This document shows, piece by piece, positions 1 to 7,241 of a stretch of 15,346 bases of DNA. How positions within the stretch are numbered: the first letter of the stretch is position 1; each line of letters opens with the position of its first letter. The DNA is taken from contig JBFXDI010000099.1 in NCBI GenBank assembly GCA_050181295.1, positions 1-15,346 on the forward strand, written 5' to 3'. The notes under the pieces are model-generated. The model was not told where the DNA came from. It saw nothing but the letters and a program-made list of their open reading frames with translations, and did not search any database. The translations under genes and the position numbers were made by a program. The stretch comes from JBFXDI01 sp050181295. Lineage in GTDB: Bacteria; Pseudomonadota; Alphaproteobacteria; Rhizobiales; Aestuariivirgaceae.

Positions 1-792
1 GGACAGGCCCGAATTGACCAAGGCTCCGTCGACAAGGTTCTCCACCGCATGCGCCATGTTGGCGTCCGGCCGCACGTAAGCCGGGTCCTTGCCGCCGAGT
101 TCCAGCCCGACATGGATGAAGGTGCCGGCGGCCGCCTGCTCGATGGCCTTGCCGCCCGCGACCGAGCCCGTGAAGCAGACGGCGTCCGCCAGCCTGGAGG
201 AGAGGATCTCGCCCGCCTGCGCGTGGCTGAGCACGAGATGCTGGAAGCAGCCCTCCGGCAGCTTCGCGGCATCGAACGCCTTCTGGAAGCGCTCGGCCAC
301 GAGCAGCGTGTTGGAGGCGTGCTTGAGCACCACCGCGTTGCCGGCCATGAGCGCCGGTACGATGGAATTGACCGCCGTCAGATAGGGGTAGTTCCAGGGC
401 GCGATGGTGAAGACGACGCCCAGCGGCTCGCGCGTCACGGCCCGCCTGAACCCCTGCTTCTCGCCCGGGTCGAAGGGCTTCAGCGCCTCGCCGGCGAGAG
501 CGATCATGTAGCGGGCGCGTTCCTCGAAGCCCCGGAGTTCGCCCGCCCCGTAGCGCACCGGCCGGCCCATCTGCCAGGCGAGTTCCGGCACGATCTCGTC
601 CTTCATGGCGAGCATGGCGTCGACGGCGGCGGAGCAGTAGCGGGCGCGTTCCGAGATCGGGCGCTTGCGCCATTCGGCCTGTGCGGCGCGGGCGCGCCGG
701 AAGGTCTCGGCGACCTCTTTCTTCCTCGCGATCCTGCGCTCGGCATAGACCGAGCCGTCCACGGGGGAGATGCACTGTATGACGTCTGACAT
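1..792 (-). CDS. Aldehyde dehydrogenase, NAD(P)-dependent (C-terminus cut by window edge)
   Basis: The visible 264 residues are the N-terminal, cofactor-binding part of an ALDH-superfamily enzyme, which oxidises an aldehyde to a carboxylate with NAD(P)+. Recognisable motifs are PWNYP (residues 132-136, with the oxyanion Asn134), VVLKHAS with the cofactor Lys157, the FTGSVAGG nucleotide loop (207-214) and LELGGKDP with the general-base Glu231. The frame runs off the window at VNSGLS, immediately before the place where the family has its catalytic Cys, so that residue cannot be seen. The start is the ATG whose protein opens MSDVIQCISP, a normal ALDH beginning; the Shine-Dalgarno is weak. It is the last visible gene of the minus-strand operon, 100 bp after the glutamine-synthetase-like gene. 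I infer that it oxidises the gamma-glutamyl aldehyde intermediate; a betaine-aldehyde or semialdehyde dehydrogenase remains possible. Confidence 0.9.
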   Translation of the reverse strand, partial: MSDVIQCISPVDGSVYAERRIARKKEVAETFRRARAAQAEWRKRPISERARYCSAAVDAMLAMKDEIVPELAWQMGRPVRYGAGELRGFEERARYMIALAGEALKPFDPGEKQGFRRAVTREPLGVVFTIAPWNYPYLTAVNSIVPALMAGNAVVLKHASNTLLVAERFQKAFDAAKLPEGCFQHLVLSHAQAGEILSSRLADAVCFTGSVAGGKAIEQAAAGTFIHVGLELGGKDPAYVRPDANMAHAVENLVDGALVNSGLS

Positions 793-892
793 GGGATTAT
801 CGTCCGCGCGGGTATGTAACGCACCCTGCGGCGCGGGCAAGGATCGCCTGTGGATGAGGTAAACCAGGCACGTCCGCTCCCCTCGATTCCCC

Positions 893-2263
893 TCAATACT
901 GCTCGAAACCGCGCTTCAATTCCCAGTCGGTGATTCTGCGATCATACTCGAATTGCTCCCAGCGTGCGGTGTGGACGTAATGATCGATCACCTCGTCCCC
1001 CATGGCGCCGCGTAAAAGCTTCGATTTATCAAGGAGTTCAGTTGCATCCCGCAGCGTCTTGGGAATCTCCCGCAGGCGCTTTCCGGTGTAGGCATCGCCG
1101 GAAAAGGCAGGCTCCAGCTCTAACTTCCGCTCAATTCCGTCGAGGCCCGCCGCCAGGAGCGCGGCGAAGGCAAGGTAGGGATTGAGGTCGGCGCCCCCCA
1201 CCCGGCATTCGATCCTGACCGCCTTGGAGTCCGCCCCGCAGAGGCGGTAGCCGGCGGTCCGGTTGTCGAAGCTCCAGATGGCGCGGGTGGGGGCGAAGGT
1301 GCCGGCCTGGAAGCGCTTGTAGGAGTTTATATAAGGCGCCAGGAAGTAGGTGATCTCCCCGGCATGGGCGAGGAGGCCCGCCATGTAGTGGCGCATGAGG
1401 CTGGACATGCCGTGCTCGGCCTTGGGCTCGTGGAAGAGAGGCTTCCTGCCGTCCTTCGACCAGAGCGACTGGTGGATGTGGGAGGAGTTGCCGGCGAGCC
1501 CGTAGTCCCACTTGGCCATGAAGGTGAGGGCCTTGCCGAGCCCCCAGGCGATCTCCTTGCAGCCGTTCTTGAGCACCACGTGCCGGTCGGCCATCTCCAG
1601 CGCCTCGCCGTAGCGGACGTTGATCTCTTCCTGCCCCGGCCCCCACTCGCCCTTGGAGCATTCGACCGGGATGCCCGCGCCCTCCAGGCCGTTGCGGATC
1701 GCCCGCATGACGCCCTCTTCCTTGGTCGTCTGCAGGATGTGGTAGTCCTCGATGTAGTGGCCGCTGGTCTTGAGCCCCTTGTAGGCCTTGGCGTGCGCGC
1801 TCTCGTAGGTCTCGTCGAAGAGGAAGAATTCGAGCTCGGAGGCGAAGTAGGCCATCATGCCGAGCTTCGACAGGCGCTCTAGCTGGCGCTTGAGGACGTT
1901 GCGCGGCGCGTGTGGCAGCGGCGCGTGCGTATGGTGGTCGAGCACGTCGCAGACGACGAGCGCCGTGCCTTCGAGCCATGGGATGCGCCTGAGCGTCGCC
2001 AGATCCGGCTTGATGACGAAGTCGCCATAGCCCCGCTGCCAGCTCGCGGCCTTGTAGCCGGGCACCGGCTCCATGTCGATGTCGTCGGCCAGCAGATAGT
2101 CGCAACCATGCGTCTCCTCGTAGGCCTGCTCCACGAAGTTGCGAGCATGGAAGCGCTTGCCCATGAGGCGGCCCTGCATGTCCGGAAAGGCCGCCACCAC
2201 GGTGTCGATCGCGCCCCTGGCGACGTCGCGCTTGAGATCCGCGAAGGTGAGATTGCCGCTCAT
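893..2263 (-). CDS. Glutamine-synthetase-family ligase, probable gamma-glutamyl-amine (ethanolamide) synthetase
   Basis: A 456-residue glutamine-synthetase-fold enzyme of the GlnT/PuuA-like branch. These use ATP to join the gamma-carboxyl of glutamate to ammonia or an amine. Metal and ATP-site motifs are present: ELEFF with Glu143/Glu145, GPGQEEI (208-214), SHIHQSL (261-267), NSYKRF (313-318) and ECRVGGADLNPYLAFAALLAAGLDGI (352-377). The N-terminal segment reads ASWQRGYGDF (73-82) instead of the FDGSS-type loop of housekeeping GlnA, a sign of the amine-ligating branch. A GTG start 33 bp upstream is in frame but lies inside a strong hairpin. The ATG at 2263 has an AGGAA four bases before it and gives a normal N-terminus, so I chose it. 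It follows the ethanolamine-type permease gene, which suggests ethanolamine as the amine, as for Streptomyces GlnA4. Family assignment is firm; the substrate is inferred. Confidence 0.87.
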   Translation of the reverse strand: MSGNLTFADLKRDVARGAIDTVVAAFPDMQGRLMGKRFHARNFVEQAYEETHGCDYLLADDIDMEPVPGYKAASWQRGYGDFVIKPDLATLRRIPWLEGTALVVCDVLDHHTHAPLPHAPRNVLKRQLERLSKLGMMAYFASELEFFLFDETYESAHAKAYKGLKTSGHYIEDYHILQTTKEEGVMRAIRNGLEGAGIPVECSKGEWGPGQEEINVRYGEALEMADRHVVLKNGCKEIAWGLGKALTFMAKWDYGLAGNSSHIHQSLWSKDGRKPLFHEPKAEHGMSSLMRHYMAGLLAHAGEITYFLAPYINSYKRFQAGTFAPTRAIWSFDNRTAGYRLCGADSKAVRIECRVGGADLNPYLAFAALLAAGLDGIERKLELEPAFSGDAYTGKRLREIPKTLRDATELLDKSKLLRGAMGDEVIDHYVHTARWEQFEYDRRITDWELKRGFEQY

Positions 2264-2285
2264 GTCGTTCCTGTCGTTCGTAAGA

Positions 2286-2312
2286 CCGGCAGCCACCCGA
2301 GGTGGCTGCCGG
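2286..2312 (-). promoter_or_regulatory. Perfect 12-bp stem hairpin in the permease-ligase gap
   Basis: CCGGCAGCCACC and its exact reverse complement are separated by three bases (CGA). It lies 24 bp after the permease stop and 23 bp before the ligase ATG. No run of T follows on the coding strand, so it is not a full intrinsic terminator. It is more likely an mRNA stabiliser or partial attenuator that sets the ratio of permease to ligase. The stem is plain; its role is inferred. Confidence 0.55.
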
Positions 2313-2335
2313 CAGGATTGGTGAAAGCGTAGGGA

Positions 2336-3814
2336 TCAGGCGCTGCGATGCTCCATCGCGAACTCCTCCTCAGGCGAGAGGATGAGCTTGTGGCGCCCGA
2401 TGAACGCGAAGTAGAGGATGGCCACGGCGAACCATATGAGGACGCCGTAGACGCCGGCCCGATAGACCGGATCGGCGAGCTGATAGGCGAGAGTGACGAG
2501 GCCGATCACGATCGTCGCCACCGCGCCTGGAATGCCGAGAGGGCTGCGATACGGCCGCTCGATATTCGGCTTGTTGACGCGAAGAAGAATGAACGACACA
2601 GCCTGCAGGATGTAGGAGGTCATGGCGCCTGCCACCGCCATGTTGAGCAGCGTTCCTCCGATCACCGCCGAGCCCGCGCCCGCGCCCCTGAGCAGGAAGA
2701 TGAGGATCATGAGGCCGAGGCCGACGATGGCGCCGGCGATCATGGCCACGTGCGGCGTCTTCCACTTGTCGTGGGTGATCGACAGGAAGGGCGGGAAGTA
2801 GCCGGCCCGCGACAGGGAGAAGATCTGCCGCCCTTGCGCGAAGATGATCGTGTGGAAGCTCGCGATCAGCCCCACGATGGCGATGAAGGCCAGAACCTTC
2901 GCCTGCGTGTCGCCGAAGATGGCGCGGAAGCCGTCGAGCAGCGGCTCGCCGGAGGTCGAGAGCTTGAAGGTGCCCACCCCGATGACCGCCGGGTTCAGCC
3001 ACAGGATCATGAAGGCCGAAACGATGAGCGTGAACATGCCGGCGATGATGCCTTTCGGCATGTCGCGCTTCGGGTCGACGGATTCTTCCGCAGCGAGCGG
3101 CAATTGCTCGATGGCGAGGAAGAGCCAAACTGCGAAGGGCAGGGCGGCGAGCGCGCCGCCGATGCCGTGCGGCAGGAACGGGCCGTTGCCTTCCGGAAGC
3201 TCGGTTCCGTCGGGCGCGATGTTGAGCGCCCAGCGGCTGAAATTGATGTTCGGAATGGCGCTGGCCCAGAAGATCACGAGCACCGCCAGCGCGGCGAGCG
3301 TCACGATGAGCGTCACGCGGAACGACAGCGCGACGCCCATGACGTTCAGGATGACGAAGACGATGTAGCCGAGGATCCACCATACCGGCTGGAACTCCGG
3401 AGAGGTTCCGAAAATGCCGGTGAGATAGGAGCCGATGAAGAACATCACCACCGCCGGGGTGACGACATACTCGACGTTCTCGCACAGTCCGGTGATGAAG
3501 CCGCCCCACGGCCCCATGGAGGTGCGGGCGAAGGAATAGGCCGCGCCCGTATGCGGGAGCGCCGGCGACATCTCGGCGATCGAATAGACGAGGCCGAGAT
3601 ACATGATCGCCATGAGGATGCCGGCGATCAGCAGGCCGCCCCAGCCTCCCGCCGCGAAACCGAGATTCCAGCCGGAGAAATGGCCGGATATGACGGCGCC
3701 GACACCCAGCGCCCAGAGCGACCATACCCCCGCATAGCGCTGCAGGCCGCGCTTGGCGAAGTAACCCGCGTCAGCCTTCTTGTAGCTGACGCCACCCGAT
3801 TCCGTCTGTGCCAT
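2336..3814 (-). CDS. APC-family amino acid/amine permease, ethanolamine permease type
   Basis: A 492-residue inner-membrane transporter of the amino acid-polyamine-organocation superfamily with about 12 hydrophobic segments. The first half carries the pattern of ethanolamine permeases: ALGVGAVISGHFSGWNLG (35-52), then AAYSFARTSMGPWGGFITGLCENVEYVVTP (91-120). A conserved cytoplasmic loop with EQLPLAAEESVDPKRDMPKGI sits near residues 236-256. The ATG at 3814 is preceded by GGAGGGG at good spacing. It lies between an N-formylglutamate-amidohydrolase-like gene (38-bp gap) and a glutamine-synthetase-like gene (72-bp gap), all on the same strand, so it probably brings in the amine those enzymes process. 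No ethanolamine ammonia-lyase genes (eutBC) are present. Family assignment is strong; specificity for ethanolamine over another small amine or amino acid is moderately sure. Confidence 0.88.
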   Translation of the reverse strand: MAQTESGGVSYKKADAGYFAKRGLQRYAGVWSLWALGVGAVISGHFSGWNLGFAAGGWGGLLIAGILMAIMYLGLVYSIAEMSPALPHTGAAYSFARTSMGPWGGFITGLCENVEYVVTPAVVMFFIGSYLTGIFGTSPEFQPVWWILGYIVFVILNVMGVALSFRVTLIVTLAALAVLVIFWASAIPNINFSRWALNIAPDGTELPEGNGPFLPHGIGGALAALPFAVWLFLAIEQLPLAAEESVDPKRDMPKGIIAGMFTLIVSAFMILWLNPAVIGVGTFKLSTSGEPLLDGFRAIFGDTQAKVLAFIAIVGLIASFHTIIFAQGRQIFSLSRAGYFPPFLSITHDKWKTPHVAMIAGAIVGLGLMILIFLLRGAGAGSAVIGGTLLNMAVAGAMTSYILQAVSFILLRVNKPNIERPYRSPLGIPGAVATIVIGLVTLAYQLADPVYRAGVYGVLIWFAVAILYFAFIGRHKLILSPEEEFAMEHRSA

Positions 3815-3852
3815 AGGACCCCTCCGTTCAGGTTACAGACAAAATTTCCTTC

Positions 3853-4638
3853 TCATGCGCGCGCCGCTGTCCTCCCGCGGAAAGTGGCGAGCGCTTCGGT
3901 AAGCAGATTGGCCAGCCGTTCGACCCAGGACGCCTGCTCCCTCTCGATCCTCACGAGATCGTTGCGGATCTCGATCATGACATTGAGCAGGCCGCGGGGC
4001 AGGGCGTGGATTTTCAACGTGTGGGTGACGCCATCCTCCGGCCCATAGGGCTCGTTGCGGCGCGTCACCGGATTTTCCTGCCGCCCGACGGCGGCGAGCA
4101 TGGCGTCGGCAAGCCGGCTGTCGGTATCGTGCAGGAGGCCGAGTTCGACGATGCGCCGCCTTCCCTTGTAGACAGGCGTGAAGCTGTGGATGGTGACGAG
4201 CGTCGGCAGAATGCCTTTCGCGAGGCGGCGCTCGATGAGCTCCGCGATTTTCGCGTGGAAGGGACGGTAGATCGCCCGTGTGCGCTCCTCGCGCGCCGCG
4301 GCCGTGAGGCCGGCATTGCCCGGTATCGGCGTCACCTCGCTCACCGCCGGGATCGCGTCCGGAGCCTCGGGCGGGCGGTTGCAGTCATAGACCAGACGGG
4401 AATAGCGCTGCAGCACCAAGGGCGCGCGAAGCCGCTCGGCGAGGCCGCGCGAGACCGCCTCGGCGCCGATATCCCAGGCGATATGGGCTTCGAGGTCGGA
4501 CGCTTCCAGCCCGAGATTTCCGAGCGATTTAGGGATCTTGCGACCGGCGTGCTCGCACACGAGCAGGAAGGGCGAGGCAGCCTCGCCATTCAGCACCACG
4601 ACCGGGTCTTCCTCTCCCGCCAGCAGCGAACCCTGCAT
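3853..4638 (-). CDS. N-formylglutamate amidohydrolase family protein
   Basis: A 261-residue protein of the N-formylglutamate amidohydrolase family, metal-dependent enzymes known for cutting N-formylglutamate to formate and glutamate in histidine breakdown. Family features are LLVCEHAGRKIP (25-36, with Glu29/His30), HIAWDIGA (52-59), LVYDCNRP (82-89) and TIHSFTPVYKGRRR (149-162, with His151). There is no signal peptide, so it is cytoplasmic. The ATG at 4638 follows a GAGGGGGGTGA stretch. It is the first gene of the operon, 38 bp ahead of the permease, and no hut genes are nearby. I therefore infer that its substrate is a gamma-glutamylated intermediate of the operon, such as gamma-glutamylglycine, rather than formylglutamate. 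Family call is confident; that substrate is a hypothesis. Confidence 0.88.
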   Translation of the reverse strand: MQGSLLAGEEDPVVVLNGEAASPFLLVCEHAGRKIPKSLGNLGLEASDLEAHIAWDIGAEAVSRGLAERLRAPLVLQRYSRLVYDCNRPPEAPDAIPAVSEVTPIPGNAGLTAAAREERTRAIYRPFHAKIAELIERRLAKGILPTLVTIHSFTPVYKGRRRIVELGLLHDTDSRLADAMLAAVGRQENPVTRRNEPYGPEDGVTHTLKIHALPRGLLNVMIEIRNDLVRIEREQASWVERLANLLTEALATFRGRTAARA

Positions 4639-4673
4639 GCCGACGTCACCCCCCTCGAAACGACCGTCACAGG

Positions 4674-4695
4674 TTCTGAATGGATATTTTCAGAA
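4674..4695. promoter_or_regulatory. Operator candidate O1 (TCTG-N12-CAGA)
   Basis: Arms TTCTGAA and TTCAGAA form a perfect 7-bp dyad around an 8-bp AT-rich spacer. The core has the form TCTG-N12-CAGA, the same as O2, whose start lies exactly 30 bp further on (three helical turns). It covers the predicted -10 of the minus-strand operon. The likely binder is the adjacent RpiR-type regulator; this is inferred. Confidence 0.55.
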
Positions 4696-4712
4696 GCCAC
4701 CCGATCTGTCAA
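4684..4712 (-). promoter_or_regulatory. Predicted sigma-70 promoter of the amidohydrolase-permease-ligase-ALDH operon
   Basis: On the minus strand a perfect -35 box TTGACA (4712 to 4707) is followed after 17 bases by AAATAT (4689 to 4684), a weak -10. This would start transcription about 40 bp before the amidohydrolase ATG. The -35 lies inside O2 and the -10 inside O1, which suits repression. The weak -10 is the main doubt. Confidence 0.5.
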
Positions 4713-4724
4713 ATTCGTTACAGA
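4705..4724. promoter_or_regulatory. Operator candidate O2 (TCTG-N12-CAGA)
   Basis: TCTGT and ACAGA are the arms of a 20-bp dyad with the same TCTG-N12-CAGA layout as O1. It ends 19 bp before the RpiR-type start codon, so a bound regulator could also control its own gene. It contains the -35 box of the opposite operon. Confidence 0.5.
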
Positions 4725-4743
4725 CCGGGAGCGGGTGAGGGGT

Positions 4744-5613
4744 ATGAAGGGGACGGCGAAAGCCACGATCGCGGAGCGCATCCGCGCATCCTTCGACAAG
4801 CTGACGCCGGCCGAGAGAGTGCTCGTGAACGCGCTCCTCGCCAACTACCCGATGGCGGGGCTCGCGAGCATCACCGAGTTCGCGCGCACCGCCAAGGTGT
4901 CGACGCCGACGGTGCTGCGGACCGCCAAGAAGCTCGGTTTCACCGGCTTTCCCGATTTTCAGGCGCGGCTTCGCCAGGAGCTGGAGGCGCAGCTCTCGAC
5001 TCCGCTCTCCAAGCACGAGCAGTGGGCCGCGGGCGCACCCGCGGGCCACATCCTCAACCAGTTCGCCGCCGCCGTGATGGAGAACCTCAGGGCTTCGCTA
5101 GGATACATCGACCATCGCGATTTCGACCGCGTGGCCGATCTTCTCGGCGATCGCCAGCGATCGGTGCATATCGTCGGCGGACGCATCACCCGTTCGCTGG
5201 CGGAATATCTTTTCACGCATCTGCAGGTCGTCCGCCCGGAGGTGTTTCTGTTGCCGGGCTCGCAAAGCCTCTGGCCGCAGCACCTCCTGAGCATGGAAGC
5301 GCGCGACGTTCTCGTGATCTTTGATGTTCGCCGCTACGACGCGGGTCTCATGGCGCTTGCCGAGCTCGCGCAGGCGCGCGGGGTGGAAATAGTGCTCTTC
5401 ACGGATCAGTGGATGTCGCCCATTTCCAGCCTTGCATCGCACGCCCTGCCGCTCAGGATCGAGGTGCCCTCGAGCTGGGATTCAGGCGTCGTGACCATGT
5501 TCATCGTCGAGGCGCTGATCGCCGCGGTGGTCAATGCGCTGTGGCCGGACGCCTCGCATCGCATGCAGGAGCTCGAGACGCTGTTCGGCCAGGCGAAGCG
5601 GTTCAGGCGGTAG
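4744..5613 (+). CDS. MurR/RpiR family transcriptional regulator (HTH + SIS domain)
   Basis: A 289-residue regulator. The N-terminal RpiR-type helix-turn-helix (about 1-77) includes LTPAERVLVNALLANYP (20-36), SITEFARTAKVSTPTVLRTAKKLGF (42-66) and FPDFQARLRQEL (69-80). A sugar-isomerase (SIS) fold follows (about 125-265), with HIVGGRITRSLAEYLF (142-157) and ARDVLVIFDVRRY (186-198). SIS domains usually bind phosphosugars, but in amine gene clusters related proteins respond to other ligands. The ATG at 4744 is preceded by a purine-rich GGTGAGGGG stretch; a GTG three codons upstream is also possible. The open frame continues far upstream, but that part only mirrors the amidohydrolase gene. It is divergent from the amidohydrolase operon with a 105-bp gap holding two dyads, so it very probably controls that operon and itself. 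Confidence 0.92.
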   Translation: MKGTAKATIAERIRASFDKLTPAERVLVNALLANYPMAGLASITEFARTAKVSTPTVLRTAKKLGFTGFPDFQARLRQELEAQLSTPLSKHEQWAAGAPAGHILNQFAAAVMENLRASLGYIDHRDFDRVADLLGDRQRSVHIVGGRITRSLAEYLFTHLQVVRPEVFLLPGSQSLWPQHLLSMEARDVLVIFDVRRYDAGLMALAELAQARGVEIVLFTDQWMSPISSLASHALPLRIEVPSSWDSGVVTMFIVEALIAAVVNALWPDASHRMQELETLFGQAKRFRR

Positions 5614-5640
5614 ATCCATTCACCGCTCGACTCCTCCCCT

Positions 5641-5738
5641 CGTCATTGCCGCCCCGGACTTGATCCGGGGTTGACCCGGCAATCCTCTTGTATCCACCCA
5701 TTGGAAAAGGATGGCCGGCTCGGAGGCCGGCCATGACG
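5641..5738. repeat. Composite palindromic intergenic repeat
   Basis: The element opens with CGTCATTGCC and closes with the near-complement GGCCATGACG. Inside are two strong cruciforms. The first is ATTGCCG/CGGCAAT enclosing CCCCGGA-N5-TCCGGGG (5645-5683). The second is ATGGCCGGC-N6-GCCGGCCAT (5711-5734). Mosaic palindromes built on ATTGCCGG and ATGGCCGG occur in many copies in Hyphomicrobiales genomes. It fills the gap between two converging genes, so it may end transcription from both sides. Only one copy lies in this window, so dispersal is from general knowledge. Confidence 0.7.
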
Positions 5739-5758
5739 AAGTGAGAAAGGTACGCCCT

Positions 5759-7147
5759 CTACTTGTTGAGGTAGAGGCTCGCGAGCCGGTCCGCCACGTC
5801 GGAGAAGGCCTCCGAGAGCTCCTCGGCGCTGCTCGCGTCGTAATACTGGTCGGGGCTGTCGGCGCAGTTCCTGAGCAGCTCCTCGGTATCCTCGTCACCC
5901 ACCTCGAAGGCGATGGTGTAGATGCGCACGCCGTCCTTCTTGATGTTGGCGCAAGCCTCGGAGAGGAGGGTGTTGGCGAGCGTCACATTCGAGCCGTCGT
6001 GCTTGGGATATTTGGGCGAGCGGACATTGGCGCCGTCGGTCATGAGCAGGATGGCCTTGACCGCCGCTTTCTGCTTCGCCTCGGCCGAGGTCAGGCCTGT
6101 GTCGAAGGGCGCGATGCTGGTCAGACTCCGCCAGCCCCAGACGAGGCCCGCCGGGATATAGGTGTTGCCGCTGGCGCCGAGTGCTTTGACCTGCTTCTTG
6201 AGATTGGTCTTGTTGTTGGTGAGCTCCGTGACGGCGGCCGGGCAGGAGATGTTGAGAAGGCCCGGCACCTTCTCGAGCGAATAGTCCTCGTCCTTGACAT
6301 TGAGCGGATAGGTGCGGGACCCGACGCAGCCGTTCCACTTGTACTTCGTGGTCTTGTCGGCGCAGGTCGTTACCGGGGGGCCGTAGGTGTAGTCGCACAC
6401 CTCCTGCTGATAGGTATAGGGAACGCCGTCATTGGTGCCGGTCTTGGTCACCATGCGGCAGTTCTTCTTGCTCGTCACCGGCTTGGTGGTCGTGCACTGG
6501 TTGGTGGTCACGCTGTAGTCGGCCGGCACGTTGATCCACGGCTTGTTGCGGTTGGCGAGGCCGACATTCACGTAGTCCGAGAAGGGCACGATGGCGATCT
6601 TCGCCTGGCTGTTCGGGGCATCGAGCAGCGTGTCGACCATCTTGTTGGCGGCATCCTTCAGCGCGGTGATCCTGGTTCCCGTCATCGAGCCCGTGACGTC
6701 GAGCACGAGCGACACCTCGACCGGCGTGGCGCGGCCGATCACGGCCTGCGCCGTCACGTCATGGGTCATCTCTTCGATCGCGACGACCCGCATGAGCGTC
6801 GTCGGCTGCTGCGCCTCGATGCGGAGCGAATAGGCCTCGTCCTTCGCCGGCAGGCCCTCGACCTTCTTCAGCTCGAACTCCTCGAGCGGAGTTTCCAGCT
6901 GGCTGTTGGCATCGAAGTAGCGCCGCGCGATGGCCGTGAGGTCAGCGTCACTGAGCTGGGCGTTGTTGCTCTTGGCACGGACGGCGGCGAGGACGGAACC
7001 GTCTACCACCGTCTGGAGCTTCGCGTTGGCGTCGGTGTAGCGCGCATAATCGACCGCCACGCCCGTGACCGTCACGAGACCGAGCAGCGACACTCCGAAG
7101 GTGAAGGCGACGCTTCCGCTGTCCGCGCCGGGAAACTTACGAAACAT
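5759..7147 (-). CDS. TadG-like pilus-assembly protein with von Willebrand factor A domain
   Basis: A 462-residue protein anchored by one N-terminal membrane segment (about 11-33). The sequence GSVAFTFGVSLLGLVTVTGVAVDYARY there is typical of TadE/TadG proteins of the Flp/Tad pilus system. The VWA domain begins at EVSLVLDVTGSM (144-155), giving the metal-site motif Asp150-x-Thr152-x-Ser154, and continues at ILLMTDGANV (366-375) and IYTIAFEVGDED (409-420). Between them an insertion (about 205-310) holds six Cys (218, 230, 251, 262, 274, 302), with two more at 399 and 428, suggesting disulphides in the periplasm or outside. The ATG at 7147 has GAGG six bases ahead. No other tad gene is nearby, so its partners are elsewhere or it acts alone. 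It is probably a late addition between the two catabolic regions. Confidence 0.85.
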   Translation of the reverse strand: MFRKFPGADSGSVAFTFGVSLLGLVTVTGVAVDYARYTDANAKLQTVVDGSVLAAVRAKSNNAQLSDADLTAIARRYFDANSQLETPLEEFELKKVEGLPAKDEAYSLRIEAQQPTTLMRVVAIEEMTHDVTAQAVIGRATPVEVSLVLDVTGSMTGTRITALKDAANKMVDTLLDAPNSQAKIAIVPFSDYVNVGLANRNKPWINVPADYSVTTNQCTTTKPVTSKKNCRMVTKTGTNDGVPYTYQQEVCDYTYGPPVTTCADKTTKYKWNGCVGSRTYPLNVKDEDYSLEKVPGLLNISCPAAVTELTNNKTNLKKQVKALGASGNTYIPAGLVWGWRSLTSIAPFDTGLTSAEAKQKAAVKAILLMTDGANVRSPKYPKHDGSNVTLANTLLSEACANIKKDGVRIYTIAFEVGDEDTEELLRNCADSPDQYYDASSAEELSEAFSDVADRLASLYLNK

Positions 7148-7241
7148 ACCGACCTCGCCATGGCTGTTGCCCGGCGACAGTAACTTCGCTCCCCTGTGAT
7201 TACCTCTAAGCGAACCGGGACAATTTTAGTCAACCCGCGGT

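Noticed and set aside
2348..4048. 566-codon open frame on the plus strand
   Set aside because: It lies opposite the permease and amidohydrolase genes; the protein is charged and low in hydrophobic order, with no family motif. It is an antisense shadow caused by high GC.
5711..7183. 490-codon open frame on the plus strand
   Set aside because: It is antisense to the TadG-like gene, rich in Arg, Gly, His and Val, and has no recognisable domain.
7205..7233. Possible promoter for the TadG-like gene, TTGACT on the minus strand at 7233 to 7228
   Set aside because: No acceptable -10 box at 16-19 bp spacing; left unannotated.
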